Shown in pieces: positions 9,186 through 19,665 of a stretch of 63,944 bases of DNA. Position 1 is the stretch's first letter, and each line of letters opens with the position of its first letter. The position numbers were made by a program, and so were the translations under genes. Under the pieces are notes generated by a model, which was not told the origin of the DNA, searched no databases, and saw only the letters and a program-made list of their open reading frames with translations. The DNA comes from Planctomycetota bacterium (GTDB taxonomy: Bacteria; Planctomycetota; Planctomycetia; Planctomycetales; Planctomycetaceae), in the NCBI GenBank assembly GCA_023417655.1, contig JAEZFD010000018.1, positions 1 through 63,944 on the forward strand, in the 5' to 3' direction.

Positions 9186-10751
9186 ATGAGTCAGGCGAAT
9201 CCTAAAGAGACACCGTGTCCCGACTGCGGGGAGATGGTTCGCATTAACTCTCTCCGCTGCTGGAATTGCGGCGGGTTCATGAACCGCGACGTCGAAGAGA
9301 AATATATTGCGATGCAGGCCAGCCCACGGCCTGTCATTTTCAGCGAAGGGGCTCTCTCGAATGTTTCCGAGTCCCCTGAGCAGACGGAAGCGGATGACTT
9401 CCAGCTGAAAACTCCGATTGCCCGTCAGATGGCGGCTGAGACGCCGAAAAGCGGTTCGACGAGCGACGATGTGATTCGAATTCGGGCCGAAGAGCCGACT
9501 GCCGCGGCTCCAGAGACCAAACCGACGCCGGATGTCGCCGGATCGTTTCTCGACGAGGAACCAGCAGAGACTCCTGCTGCTTCTCCTTCTGATGCCGCCA
9601 AAGCGGAAGAGAAGCCCCAACGCCCTCGCGAACAGGCGGAGAGTGATGTCGCTCATTCTGTCGCGACAGGTGGCGATGCTCTGCTGGATATTGCCATTAA
9701 AGAAGAGCAGGAAGTCCGTAAGCGGCTCAAGCACCGGAAGGTGCAGGGGGGAATCCGGACGCCGGGCGGCGGACTGATTATTTACTGCCCGTACGGCTGC
9801 AAAGTCGAAGTGAAGGAATCGCATCGTGGGATGACCGGTCGGTGTCCACGATGTCAGGCTCCATTCATTGTGCCTGTCGATCCGCCGCAATTTAAAACTC
9901 CAAAAGCCGAGGCCGCTGCAACGGGCGAAGCCGCTTCGACGCCTGCTGCCGATCTCTTCCGTAACTGGATTCCGGACCTGCACCTGCATGTCGTCGATCC
10001 AGCCAAGCTGAAACTGAAGGCTGACAGCCTCTTTAAAGACTTTATCGAAGTCGATGTCGGCTTCAGCAACGATGTGATGCTAGTTGCCTCACTCGCGAAG
10101 AAGGCGGCCGGTCGTTTCGGCAAGGCCGGCGGCAAGAAGGAGGAAATTCGGTCGGCGCTACAGGCCTATCTCGCCGAAAAGAAGCCGTTGGAGGAAGCAC
10201 CGACGGGTGATAAGTACGCCTTCGAGTCCGAGGAACTTTCGCAGGTGAAAGTCGTACAGCCGGCGACGGACAGGGCTTCGAACCTGTTCCATGGCATTCC
10301 CGTCTTCGGAACGAATCGCGTCGCAGTACAGTTGCCGTTCACTGACAAAACTCCGCACCCTCTCTACCTGTCGATGGGAATTACCGAGTTCTGGAAGTTC
10401 CGCAAGGCCTTGGAAGAGGTCTACCAGATTTCAGGGCTGGACGACGAAGCCGGACTACCCCGTGAACCACGGACGCATCAGCTCAAGTGTCACTTCCTGG
10501 AAACGCCGATTAAGGCATTGCTGGACGTCGAACTCTATAAGGCTGACCCAACGGTCAAGCTGGAAGTCGCAGGTTATGAGTGCGGCGCCTGTAAAACAGC
10601 GGTCAGCGAAGCGGGGCGAAAGAAGGAAAACCTGGGTGGCAAATCACCCAAGGGGATCGCGAAAGCCAAGTGCCCGAAGTGCAGCACCAAGATGGGCGAG
10701 CATCTGCTTTACTCCCTCGCTACGGATGTCGCCGAACCGTCACTGGCATAA
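9186..10751 (+). CDS. Multi-zinc-ribbon protein of unknown function
   Basis: A 521-residue protein without a signal peptide. ATG 9186 follows an AGGA eight bases upstream; an in-frame TTG at 9165 is less likely. Three cysteine modules are visible: an N-terminal CPDCGEMVRINSLRCWNCGG, a central YCPYGCKVEVKESHRGMTGRCPRCQ near residue 200, and a C-terminal CGACKTAV...KCPKCSTKMGEH. Between the first two lies a Pro/Ala/Glu-rich low-complexity stretch; the part between the second and third looks globular (RASNLFHGIPVFG, DKTPHPLYLSMGITEFWKF). I do not recognise the whole family. It stands alone and is closed by a strong terminator. Confidence 0.75.
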   Translation: MSQANPKETPCPDCGEMVRINSLRCWNCGGFMNRDVEEKYIAMQASPRPVIFSEGALSNVSESPEQTEADDFQLKTPIARQMAAETPKSGSTSDDVIRIRAEEPTAAAPETKPTPDVAGSFLDEEPAETPAASPSDAAKAEEKPQRPREQAESDVAHSVATGGDALLDIAIKEEQEVRKRLKHRKVQGGIRTPGGGLIIYCPYGCKVEVKESHRGMTGRCPRCQAPFIVPVDPPQFKTPKAEAAATGEAASTPAADLFRNWIPDLHLHVVDPAKLKLKADSLFKDFIEVDVGFSNDVMLVASLAKKAAGRFGKAGGKKEEIRSALQAYLAEKKPLEEAPTGDKYAFESEELSQVKVVQPATDRASNLFHGIPVFGTNRVAVQLPFTDKTPHPLYLSMGITEFWKFRKALEEVYQISGLDDEAGLPREPRTHQLKCHFLETPIKALLDVELYKADPTVKLEVAGYECGACKTAVSEAGRKKENLGGKSPKGIAKAKCPKCSTKMGEHLLYSLATDVAEPSLA

Positions 10752-10817
10752 GTTTTCGTCGAAGTCACCCGTCACCTTCAGTGATGGCGGGTGACTGACC
10801 CTGTTCGCAAAGTCGAA

Positions 10818-10866
10818 TCAACGCGGAATGACATTCCGGATGAGTGTCATTCCGCGTTGATTTTTT
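10818..10866 (+). terminator. Strong rho-independent terminator
   Basis: A perfect 16-base inverted repeat (10818-10833 with 10845-10860; arm tcaacgcggaatgaca) is followed directly by a run of six T. It ends the transcript of the zinc-ribbon gene. Confidence 0.9.
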
Positions 10867-11014
10867 GACCGCATTTCTTCGCTCTGTGTGCATGAACCTT
10901 CTATTTCGCCATTCCAAGTGTGTAGCGGTTCTCTGGGCGAACTGTTCTGATACGGGGAGTCGGCGGTGTCGTGATACCGCTTCTGGTTGAAATTCTTCCT
11001 CAGGATCTCACTCC

Positions 11015-11854
11015 ATGATTCGTCGTGTCGCGATGTTGCTGCTTCTCTGCCTCAGCGACCGGGTTTGTGGCCGGGAAATGTTGGAGGCGGCAGAAACAGG
11101 GGCTCCGGTCGAAGTCGCCTTTCAGGCGAAGTTGGACGGCACTGAACAGCGTTATGTGCTGGTCGCCCCGCCCGGCGTGGTCGCCAAACCCGTCGATCTG
11201 TTGATTGTGCTGCACGGACATGGTCGAGATCGCTGGCAGTTCGTCAAAGAGACATTCCCAGCGGCAGTCGCAGTCAGAGAGTTTGCCAGTGCGCATGGGA
11301 TGCTGCTCGTTTCACCGGACTATCGACACGCCACGAGCTGGATGGGGCCTGCCGCCGAAGCAGACCTGCTTCAGATCATCGAGGATCTGAAAAGCCAGTA
11401 TTCCATCCATAAGATTTACTTATGCGGCGGCTCGATGGGGGGGACTTCCGCCCTGACATTCGCGGCGATGCACCCTGAACTGATCAATGGAGTGGCCGCG
11501 ATGAATCCGCTGGCGAATCACTTCGAGTATGGGAATTATCAGGACGCAATTCAGGCCTCTTTCGGGGGAACGAAAGCTCAGGTGCCGGCGGAGTACAAGA
11601 AGCGAAGCTCTGAATACTGGCCTGAAAAGCTGACGATGCCGATCGCCGTCACAACAGGGGGGCAGGACAAAGCGGTTCCGCCTGAGAGCGTGACCCGGCT
11701 GATGAACGTCCTGAAAATCCTCGAAAGACCTGTATTGCAGATCCATCGTCCGCAGGGGGGCCATTCAACGACCCGACAGGATGCGCTGGACATTCTGGGA
11801 TTCATGCTCAACCCCCAATCTGGTCCAGAAACAAATCCTGCTCCAGTGCCGTAG
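11015..11854 (+). CDS. Exported alpha/beta hydrolase (esterase-like)
   Basis: A 279-residue serine hydrolase of the esterase/PHB-depolymerase-like type. It has a hydrophobic N-terminus (MIRRVAMLLLLCLSDRVCG) consistent with export. The fold elements run in order: LLIVLHGHGRDRW (oxyanion region), nucleophile elbow GGSMGG with the catalytic serine, the aspartate in TTGGQDKAVPPES, and the histidine in QGGHSTT. The natural substrate cannot be told; a carbohydrate or other ester is plausible. It is a single-gene unit, separated from the next gene by about 350 bases. Confidence 0.82.
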   Translation: MIRRVAMLLLLCLSDRVCGREMLEAAETGAPVEVAFQAKLDGTEQRYVLVAPPGVVAKPVDLLIVLHGHGRDRWQFVKETFPAAVAVREFASAHGMLLVSPDYRHATSWMGPAAEADLLQIIEDLKSQYSIHKIYLCGGSMGGTSALTFAAMHPELINGVAAMNPLANHFEYGNYQDAIQASFGGTKAQVPAEYKKRSSEYWPEKLTMPIAVTTGGQDKAVPPESVTRLMNVLKILERPVLQIHRPQGGHSTTRQDALDILGFMLNPQSGPETNPAPVP

Positions 11855-12202
11855 TCATCGGCGACTCTGCAGTTGAATCGCTCCGATAGCTCCCAAATAT
11901 CGAATTGTGCGGCTGGGATTCTCCCCGACGTCCAACCTCAATTGTTCAAAATCGGCGAAGCCTTTCGACAACTGCTTCCGTTCCGTCCGGACTTTTCTAG
12001 AATCGGCAAACAGAAACAGGTTCAGGCTGGGGGATCGGTGTGTCGACAGGTACGGCTGCGTCTGTCGTGGACGGGTCTGACCGGTCTTCCTGAATCGTTT
12101 GCTTGATCTCTCTGCATTGTGCCGCTCCCTCGGCATAATGGCCGCCGGGGTGAAGCAGGTCCGACGTCAAACAGCTCAAGCATGAATGTCAGAGGTGATG
12201 AA
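11855..12202. other. Gap before aldose 1-epimerase
   Basis: About 350 bases. Short open frames occur on both strands but none has a recognisable product. No clear hairpin terminator or promoter pair was found. Confidence 0.4.
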
Positions 12203-13216
12203 ATGCCGGTTGAACAGAAAGTGTGGGAACAGCTTCCTGACGGGCAAATCATCTCCCTATTTGTTCTCGAAAATCCATTCCTGCGCGTGACCCTGACAGA
12301 TCAGGGTGCGTCGCTAGTCTCGCTCGTCTGCCCCGATGCAGCTGGAAATTCCTGCAATGTGGTCGTGAGCGGCGACGCGGCAGACGTCTATGTACGGAAT
12401 CCCTCTTATCTCGGAGCGACCGTCGGGCGGTTTGCGAATCGAATTAAGAGCGGACGATTCTGGCTCGACGGGAAAGAGTATCTTCTCGCCCAGAATGTCG
12501 GATCCAATCACCTGCACGGCGGAATTCGCGGGCTGACGCATCGAATCTGGGACGCCACTGTCGGTGACGACTTCGTGACTTTCCATACGGTTAGTCCCGA
12601 CGGCGAAGACGGATATCCCGGGCAACTTGAAGTGACGGTCACCTACCGTCTGACGAATCATATCCTGACCATGGATTATTCCGCCCGCTCGGATGCGACG
12701 ACGGTGGTCAACCTGACCAATCATTCCTACTGGAATCTCGCAGGCTCCGGCTCCATCGCAGATCATCAGCTGGAACTGTTTGCGGATTCTTATCTGGAAG
12801 TCGACTCGGATATTGTTCCGACGGGGACGCTGCTGGATGTGTCAGGAAGTCCCTTCGACTTCAGAACTCAGCGCCGAATTGGGGACACTCTTCCACAGAC
12901 CGGAAACGGCTACGACCACTGCTTTGTGGTCAAGAACTGGGATAGCTCGCTGCGACTCGCTGCCCGCGTCGCCGAGATGAACAGTGGACGAATCATGGAA
13001 GTCCACACCACGACGCCGGGGGTGCAGTTTTACACCGCCAATCACTTCGACGGATCATCGGATTGCGGCGGATTTGGTCGGCACGAGGCCTTCTGCCTGG
13101 AATGTCAGCACTTTCCGGATTCACCCAACCAGCTGGAATTCCCATCCACCGCATTGCGGCCAGGGGAAGAGTATCGGCAGACAACTGAGCATCGCTTCTT
13201 CACGGTCAAACGCTGA
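12203..13216 (+). CDS. Aldose 1-epimerase (mutarotase)
   Basis: Interconverts the alpha and beta anomers of glucose or galactose. ATG 12203 is chosen because AGAGGTGA lies just ahead, giving 337 residues, the normal family length. Family landmarks are VGRFANRI, NHLHGG, the VNLTNHSYWNL segment with the catalytic histidine, GNGYDHCFV, and the C-terminal LECQHFPDSPNQ with the catalytic glutamate. There is no signal peptide, so it acts in the cytoplasm. Sugar enzymes nearby (the GH63-like protein and the NDP-sugar epimerase) suggest a loose carbohydrate neighbourhood, though they are not one operon. Confidence 0.93.
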   Translation: MPVEQKVWEQLPDGQIISLFVLENPFLRVTLTDQGASLVSLVCPDAAGNSCNVVVSGDAADVYVRNPSYLGATVGRFANRIKSGRFWLDGKEYLLAQNVGSNHLHGGIRGLTHRIWDATVGDDFVTFHTVSPDGEDGYPGQLEVTVTYRLTNHILTMDYSARSDATTVVNLTNHSYWNLAGSGSIADHQLELFADSYLEVDSDIVPTGTLLDVSGSPFDFRTQRRIGDTLPQTGNGYDHCFVVKNWDSSLRLAARVAEMNSGRIMEVHTTTPGVQFYTANHFDGSSDCGGFGRHEAFCLECQHFPDSPNQLEFPSTALRPGEEYRQTTEHRFFTVKR

Positions 13217-13298
13217 AGATAGAACACCGAACACTGAACGCCGAAGCAGCACGTGCAGGGGAAAGCTTTCCTTGGCAATGCTTCGATGAATTCATCAT

Positions 13299-13333
13299 AG
13301 GGCTGGCAGCGACAATGCTGTCAGCCCTGTTTG
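13299..13333 (+). terminator. Terminator after aldose 1-epimerase
   Basis: A 12-base stem with one G-U pair (13299-13310 with 13317-13328; arm agggctggcagc), loop of six, followed by GTTTGCTTTT. It is oriented to stop the plus-strand epimerase transcript before it enters the convergent hydrolase gene. Confidence 0.65.
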
Positions 13334-13411
13334 CTTTTATAGGCTCAGCTTTCTTTCCTCTGCGTGAGGCACTCTGCTGTGTGAGGCACTCTCACTGTGG
13401 CCTGCAGAAGA

Positions 13412-16153
13412 TCAGCGGGCGCAGCGGGCACAGTCTTCCAGCAGTTCGGCGACAAGGGCAGTCCAGCCTGTCTGATGGCTCGCGCCCAGTCCGCGTCCGA
13501 CGTCCCCGTCGAAGTACTCAAAGAACAGCACCAGATCCTTCCAGTGAGGATCATTAGCATAGCGAGGATCATCGCCAAAGACAGGTCGGCGTCCCTCCTC
13601 GTCCGTCCGAAACAGGTTCGTTAACCGCTTGGAGATTTCCTGCGCGACCTGCTTCAGATTCATCCGGTGACCAGAGCCGGTCGGGAACTCGACCTGAAGT
13701 TCATCGCCATAGAAATAGTGATATCGTTCCAGAGCTTCGATCAGCAGGAAGTTGACAGGGAACCAGATCGGCCCGCGCCAGTTGGAATTCCCGCCGAACA
13801 GCCAACTCCGGGATTCCGCCGGTTCATAGCCCACTGAAAGACGCTCTCCGTCGACATCGAATTCAAACGGGTGCTTCTCATGAAACTTTGAAAGTGCCCG
13901 AATTCCCCAGGGGGAAAGAAATTCGTCTTCGTCGAGCAGATATTTCAGCAGCCGCTCCAGTCGTTCCCGCGAGGGAATTGCAAGTAATCTCAGTTCGACC
14001 GAATGCTGCTGACCATGCGTCGCTCTGTCGGACTGGCAGTAGGAAATATGTCGTCCGAGGTCAGGCCGGTGGTTCAGGAACCATTCCATCCGCTTCTTGA
14101 ATCCCGGCAGCCGGTCAATCTGATTCTGTTGCAGATTGAGCACGGCAAACAACGGGATCAGGCCTACGATCGAGCGGACCCGTAATGGAAGCGAAACTCC
14201 GCTGGCCCGAATGACGTCGTAATAAAATCCGTCCTGCTCATCCCATAATCCGCTTCCGCCAAGGGTGTTCATGGCATCGACGATTTCGACGAAGTGCTCA
14301 AAGAATTTGGACGCGATGTCTTCATACGCGCTGTCATGCAGCGCGAGCTCCATCGACATGGAAAGCATCGTCAGGCAATAGAACGCCATCCAGGCGGTGC
14401 CGTCAGCCTGTTCCAGGAGATGACCGGACGGTAACGGACGGGACCTGTCGAAGACACCGATGTTGTCCAGCCCCAGAAATCCTCCGGAGAACAGATTCTT
14501 TCCTTCAGGATCTTTGCGGTTGACCCACCAGGTAAAGTTCAGCAGGAGTTTAAAGAAGACCCTTTTCAGGAACTGCAGATCGCGGTGCCCGCGCTGGCCG
14601 GACATTGTAAAAACCCGCCAGCAGGCCCACGCATGGACAGGGGGGTTGACGTCGCTGAATGCAAATTCATAGGCCGGAATCTGGCCGTTCGGGTGCATGT
14701 ACCACTCGCGTAGAAACAGGATCATCTGCTCCTTTGCGAACTCCAGGTCGACGCGAGAAAACGGGATCATATGGAATGCCAGGTCCCAGGCGGCATACCA
14801 AGGGTATTCCCACTTGTCTGGCATCGAGATCACATCTCGATTGTAAAGATGCTTCCATTCCAGATTCCGTCCGTGGCGATGATGTTCAGGCGGCTTCGGC
14901 TGAAAAGGATCGCCATGCAGCCATTCCTTCACGACGTAGTAATAAAATTGTTTGGAGCAAAGGAGACCTGCGTACGCCTGTCGGGTAATCGACCGTTCCT
15001 CGACCGACTGATTTTCAGGAAGAATGCCGTGATAGAACTCGTCTGTCTCGCGGATTCTCGCCTGAAAGGTTTTCTCAAAGTCGTCGCCCAACGGCTCGGT
15101 CTCATCCTGATTGGATTGGTTCAGGCGCAGCTTCAGTTGACGCGATTCCCCGGCAGGGATTGAGAGTCGATAATGTGCTGCCGCCTTGGTTCCCATCTCT
15201 TCGGGATTTACAGCAGCGGTTCGGCCATGAAGCAGATATTCATGGAAGGCATCTTTGGCGAAGGCTTCTGTGTCGCCGATTCCATAAAGGCGGGGGAAGT
15301 TAGTTTCGTTCTCAGTAAAAAGATATTTGGGAGTTGTGCCGTCACTCGCAGGGCTGGCCTGCCAGAGATACCTCCCCAAGGTCACATGCTTTGCAACGAC
15401 AATGTCCTGATCATTCAGGACGAGAGAAGGCTTGCCATTCCCATCTTCCAGCGTCTCGCCCCAGCTCCATGAATTCCGGAACCAAAGGGTCGGAAGGACG
15501 TGGATGACCGCCTCGTCAGGGCCACGATTTGAGACCGTGATGCGAATCAGAATGTCGTCAGGCGAGCCTTTCGCGTATTCCGTCTGAACGTCAAAATACC
15601 GATTCTCGTCGAACACTCCTGTGTCGGCGAGCTCATATTCCGGTGCGTTACGGTCTCGCTCTCTGTTCTCGACGACAAGTTTGGAATACGGAAACTCGTT
15701 CTGGGGATACTTGTACAGCTGTTTGACATAGCTGTGAGTCGGTGAAGAATCGAGGTAGTAGTAGCACTCTTTAACGTCTTCGCCGTGATTTCCTTCCGGG
15801 CCTCCCAGTCCAAAGAGGCGTTCCTTCAAAATTGGATCTTTTTCGTTCCACAGGGTGATGGCAAAGCAGAGCCGCCCCTGCCGGTCGCAGAACCCCATGA
15901 GGCCGTCTTCTCCCCAGCGATAGGCCCTGCTCCTCGCGTGATCATGTGGGAAGTATTCCCAGCAGTTGCCGCTGTCTGAGTAATCTTCACGGACAGTTCC
16001 CCACTGTCGTTCAGACAGATACGGTCCCCAGCGTTTCCAGTTCGCCGTCCGGTCCCGGGACGCTCCGAGCCGCTCGTGTTCCACTGTCGAAGCATGTGAC
16101 GGTCCATGGACGTTCGCGGTCAGATCCAGCGAAGAATGAACGGCGTTCGACAA
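13412..16153 (-). CDS. GH63-like / MGH1-type glycoside hydrolase
   Basis: A large cytoplasmic protein of about 913 residues resembling the bacterial glucosidase group related to GH63 (mannosylglycerate hydrolase-like domain). The N-terminal half is a beta-rich domain (WGPYLSERQWGTVREDYS, CWEYFPHDHARSRAYRWGEDG), the C-terminal half an (alpha/alpha)6 barrel with PDKWEYPWYAAWDLAFH, GLWDEQDGFYYD and the highly typical SNWRGPIWFPVNF. Start: TTG 16153 has a perfect AGGAG seven bases ahead, better than the in-frame ATG at 16180. Substrate is probably an alpha-glucoside or mannosyl compound, but this cannot be fixed from sequence. It is transcribed against the mutarotase gene. Confidence 0.85.
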   Translation of the reverse strand: MSNAVHSSLDLTANVHGPSHASTVEHERLGASRDRTANWKRWGPYLSERQWGTVREDYSDSGNCWEYFPHDHARSRAYRWGEDGLMGFCDRQGRLCFAITLWNEKDPILKERLFGLGGPEGNHGEDVKECYYYLDSSPTHSYVKQLYKYPQNEFPYSKLVVENRERDRNAPEYELADTGVFDENRYFDVQTEYAKGSPDDILIRITVSNRGPDEAVIHVLPTLWFRNSWSWGETLEDGNGKPSLVLNDQDIVVAKHVTLGRYLWQASPASDGTTPKYLFTENETNFPRLYGIGDTEAFAKDAFHEYLLHGRTAAVNPEEMGTKAAAHYRLSIPAGESRQLKLRLNQSNQDETEPLGDDFEKTFQARIRETDEFYHGILPENQSVEERSITRQAYAGLLCSKQFYYYVVKEWLHGDPFQPKPPEHHRHGRNLEWKHLYNRDVISMPDKWEYPWYAAWDLAFHMIPFSRVDLEFAKEQMILFLREWYMHPNGQIPAYEFAFSDVNPPVHAWACWRVFTMSGQRGHRDLQFLKRVFFKLLLNFTWWVNRKDPEGKNLFSGGFLGLDNIGVFDRSRPLPSGHLLEQADGTAWMAFYCLTMLSMSMELALHDSAYEDIASKFFEHFVEIVDAMNTLGGSGLWDEQDGFYYDVIRASGVSLPLRVRSIVGLIPLFAVLNLQQNQIDRLPGFKKRMEWFLNHRPDLGRHISYCQSDRATHGQQHSVELRLLAIPSRERLERLLKYLLDEDEFLSPWGIRALSKFHEKHPFEFDVDGERLSVGYEPAESRSWLFGGNSNWRGPIWFPVNFLLIEALERYHYFYGDELQVEFPTGSGHRMNLKQVAQEISKRLTNLFRTDEEGRRPVFGDDPRYANDPHWKDLVLFFEYFDGDVGRGLGASHQTGWTALVAELLEDCARCAR

Positions 16154-16371
16154 TTGATCTCTCCTGATTCCAGAATTCACTGGAATACTGTCGGGTGTCC
16201 GTTCCCGGAAAACAATCGTTCGCCTCCTGCTTTCTTGTGCCTACAATGAATCAAGGCATCATCGGCGCGAACAGGCTGATTGATTGCAGGTGCGAACCAT
16301 TCAGAAAACCACCTGTCTCTATTGATGACAGGGCTGAGCAGATTGCTTTCGAATTCGCAGGAGGAGAGACG

Positions 16372-17073
16372 ATGTTGTCTCCGTCAACAGGACAGGAAGT
16401 GAAAGGGACGGTTGTCCTGCTCCACGGATTAGGCGTCGGCACCTGGCTGCTGACTTTGCTTGCTCAGCGCCTTCGGGCGGAAGGATATCATGTCGAAAAC
16501 TGGGGATACTACAGTCTCTGGCAGTCGCTGGAGACACTGATCCCTGAGTTTGAGGAACGTCTCGAGACGCTGGAAAAGCAGCTGCCGCCTGACATGCCGC
16601 TGCATATCGTCTGTCACAGCATGGGGGCGATTATCACTCGGGCAGCGTTGAACCGGCGTTCAATTCCGAATCTGCGGCGAGTCGTCATGCTTTCGCCACC
16701 GCACCGGGGATCTCACGTTGCAACGCTGGTCGGTCCCTATCTGAAATGGCTCACGAACCTGATTGATGAGCTCGCCGATCGCGAAGACAGCTATGTGAAC
16801 CGATTGCCGCGAGAACTGCCTGATCATCTGCAGGTCGGAGTCATTGCCGCGGAATGGGATTATGTCCTGTCGGACATGACGACCCACCTTGAATGCGAAG
16901 TGGATCACATCACCGTCCCGAGTCGGCACAGCGGACTCGTTCTGCGACGCACCGCTGCCAACCAGATCATTCACTTTCTGGAATACGGGCGATTCCACCG
17001 GGAGCCGTGCGAATTCTGTCAGGTCGAAGCGGCTCAGAAAGAAGTCGGTCTTCCTGCTGCAGAACATCGCTGA
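16372..17073 (+). CDS. Alpha/beta hydrolase, lipase-like
   Basis: A 233-residue hydrolase. The start at ATG 16372 is supported by an excellent AGGAGG seven bases ahead; the frame is open further upstream but lacks such a site. Motifs: VVLLHGLGVGTWLL (oxyanion loop), nucleophile elbow IVCHSMGA with the catalytic serine (C-x-S-x-G rather than the usual G-x-S-x-G), and a histidine near VPSRHSGL, as in triacylglycerol lipase-like proteins acting on acyl esters. No signal peptide is seen. The product ends 26 bases before the stop of the convergent NDP-sugar epimerase gene. Confidence 0.78.
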   Translation: MLSPSTGQEVKGTVVLLHGLGVGTWLLTLLAQRLRAEGYHVENWGYYSLWQSLETLIPEFEERLETLEKQLPPDMPLHIVCHSMGAIITRAALNRRSIPNLRRVVMLSPPHRGSHVATLVGPYLKWLTNLIDELADREDSYVNRLPRELPDHLQVGVIAAEWDYVLSDMTTHLECEVDHITVPSRHSGLVLRRTAANQIIHFLEYGRFHREPCEFCQVEAAQKEVGLPAAEHR

Positions 17074-17099
17074 CTTCTGCGTGAACCCCGCACTTGGGG

Positions 17100-18062
<963 letters not shown>

Positions 18063-18139
18063 TTCCTCTCCATCGGAAGTTGCTCTTCGTCTGATTCGAC
18101 ATCAGCCCCTGGAAGAGTTCATTAAAAACGATATCGGAA

Positions 18140-19312
18140 TCAGAGGCCCTCTTCCACCAGTCCTTCCATTAAGACAACTTCCAGATCAGATCCCTTGATT
18201 TTCTTAAGCTGATGCAGGTGATCATCATTCCAACGCAGATCCGGAGCCCCGGAAACGAACCAGTTACTTCCGTTATCCGCGAGAATCATTCCGTACTTCT
18301 TCATGGCAGTGAGTATTACCTGCACTTCCTGGGAATATGAGGAAATATCCACGTCCTTCTTCAGGCGGACTCGCATCCCTAACGGAGGGAGGTTGATGTC
18401 GGTGTGCTTGCTGGCATAGTGCGTTGCCGGGGGAACGAAAGCACGTCGGGTCTTGGCGACAGTGAATCGCAAGGCGTGACGGATTTCCTTCTGTTCAACG
18501 ACTTCGTCGTAACGGACCAGCCCCGGGAAAATCGGGAGGCCAGCGGCATCGGCGCTCGTCCAGCCAACAGGACGATCCGGGTGTTTGTTCAAATCGAATA
18601 TCGCGCCTGATTCAGCCTTCCAGAGATGCCCCCCTGCGACAGGAAATGCGCGGAACAGTTCGTACAGCTTCCAGGAATCCCTGTCGACGACGATGACATG
18701 GCGGTCACCCTCTTCATTGGGATCTCCCTCAATTGGTGCATTGGGGGGAACCGGATATGGGCCGGGGTCGCTCTCGTCACCGTAAGCGGTGTAGCGGATG
18801 GGAACCGGCCGCTGGTCTCCGGACACGACAATGTAAGGAATTCCGATTCGGGCTCCCTTCCAGAGACCTGCACCGAAGTCGGGGTGAAGGTTCTTTTCGG
18901 CCCCAATGTTCTTGATGATCAGATCAGAAAGGGGGTCGACTGGCAGGTGATCAATGGTTTGGTTCCACGCATTGTCATCTGGGAGCGGGCGTCGCCCTCC
19001 CAATGAGGCTCCCTCACCCAGATGGACGACTCCCTTCTCGAAAGGAGCCGGTTGAAGGCGTGAGTTGGGAGGAGCCGAATTTTCCGAATCCGTCTGCCAC
19101 CAGGATTTCTTTTTGGGCGTCTCTGACGTCGCAGTGGCGGTTTCGGGATCGGAACTTGCAGGCGATTGCTGGTAGAGCGATGAGTCTCCCAGCAAGGTAG
19201 AGGACGTTTCATTGCCCGCCAGAGGACTGCGGTCAAACAGCAGGAGGCCCGTCAGAGCGACAATCGCGACCCCACCAATAATCATAACATCAATGTGCTT
19301 CGGCATTTTCAA
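18140..19312 (-). CDS. Membrane-anchored conserved protein of unknown function
   Basis: A 390-residue protein with an N-terminal membrane helix (residues 9-26, VMIIGGVAIVALTGLLLF), a Ser/Thr/Pro-rich linker to about residue 95, and a globular outer domain. That domain carries well-kept segments: RPLPDDNAWNQ, GIPYIVVSGDQ, DESDPGPYPVPPNAPIEG, DRHVIVVDRDSWKLYEL, WTSADAAGLPIFPGLVRYDEV and GMILADNGSNWFVSGAPDLRW. I recognise this as a conserved exported family found in several phyla but know no assigned function. Conserved Asp/His/Trp residues could mean an enzyme or sugar-binding role, which is speculation. Confidence 0.72.
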   Translation of the reverse strand: MKMPKHIDVMIIGGVAIVALTGLLLFDRSPLAGNETSSTLLGDSSLYQQSPASSDPETATATSETPKKKSWWQTDSENSAPPNSRLQPAPFEKGVVHLGEGASLGGRRPLPDDNAWNQTIDHLPVDPLSDLIIKNIGAEKNLHPDFGAGLWKGARIGIPYIVVSGDQRPVPIRYTAYGDESDPGPYPVPPNAPIEGDPNEEGDRHVIVVDRDSWKLYELFRAFPVAGGHLWKAESGAIFDLNKHPDRPVGWTSADAAGLPIFPGLVRYDEVVEQKEIRHALRFTVAKTRRAFVPPATHYASKHTDINLPPLGMRVRLKKDVDISSYSQEVQVILTAMKKYGMILADNGSNWFVSGAPDLRWNDDHLHQLKKIKGSDLEVVLMEGLVEEGL

Positions 19313-19665
19313 CCCATAGAAATCGTTGTCCGCAGCTCATGAGCGCAGTGGCCCTTTCTGAAGAGATAGGTGATAAAAGTTCCCTAGGCGTTGCGTTTTG
19401 CCTGAGTCACCATGTTTTCTTCACTGTTTTTCTCTGCAATGTCGGTTTTCATGAATGCTCCGAACGGCAAAAAACACCAAACTCGTCGATCTCCGGCCCC
19501 GTCACCGTGTAAACTTTTCAATGATTCGCCTTCACTTTCGCGTCCGGCAAAACTGAGTTCTCCGGATCTGCGAAAAAAACATCTCATTTCCACAAATTGA
19601 AAGCTCGCAATATCGGGAGAGTCGCAGGAGTTGACACCCGCTGCCGCGGATTAAGGGGATTCGGT
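19313..19665. other. Divergent intergenic region
   Basis: About 350 bases, more A/T-rich than the genes on either side, between divergent genes, so it should hold both promoters. A TTGACA at 19631-19636 faces the plus-strand gene, but no good -10 stands 16-18 bases after it. No gene is supported. Confidence 0.4.

Noticed and set aside
13364..13392. Two copies of gtgaggcactct 17 bases apart
   Set aside because: Short, only two copies, beside no start codon; likely chance.
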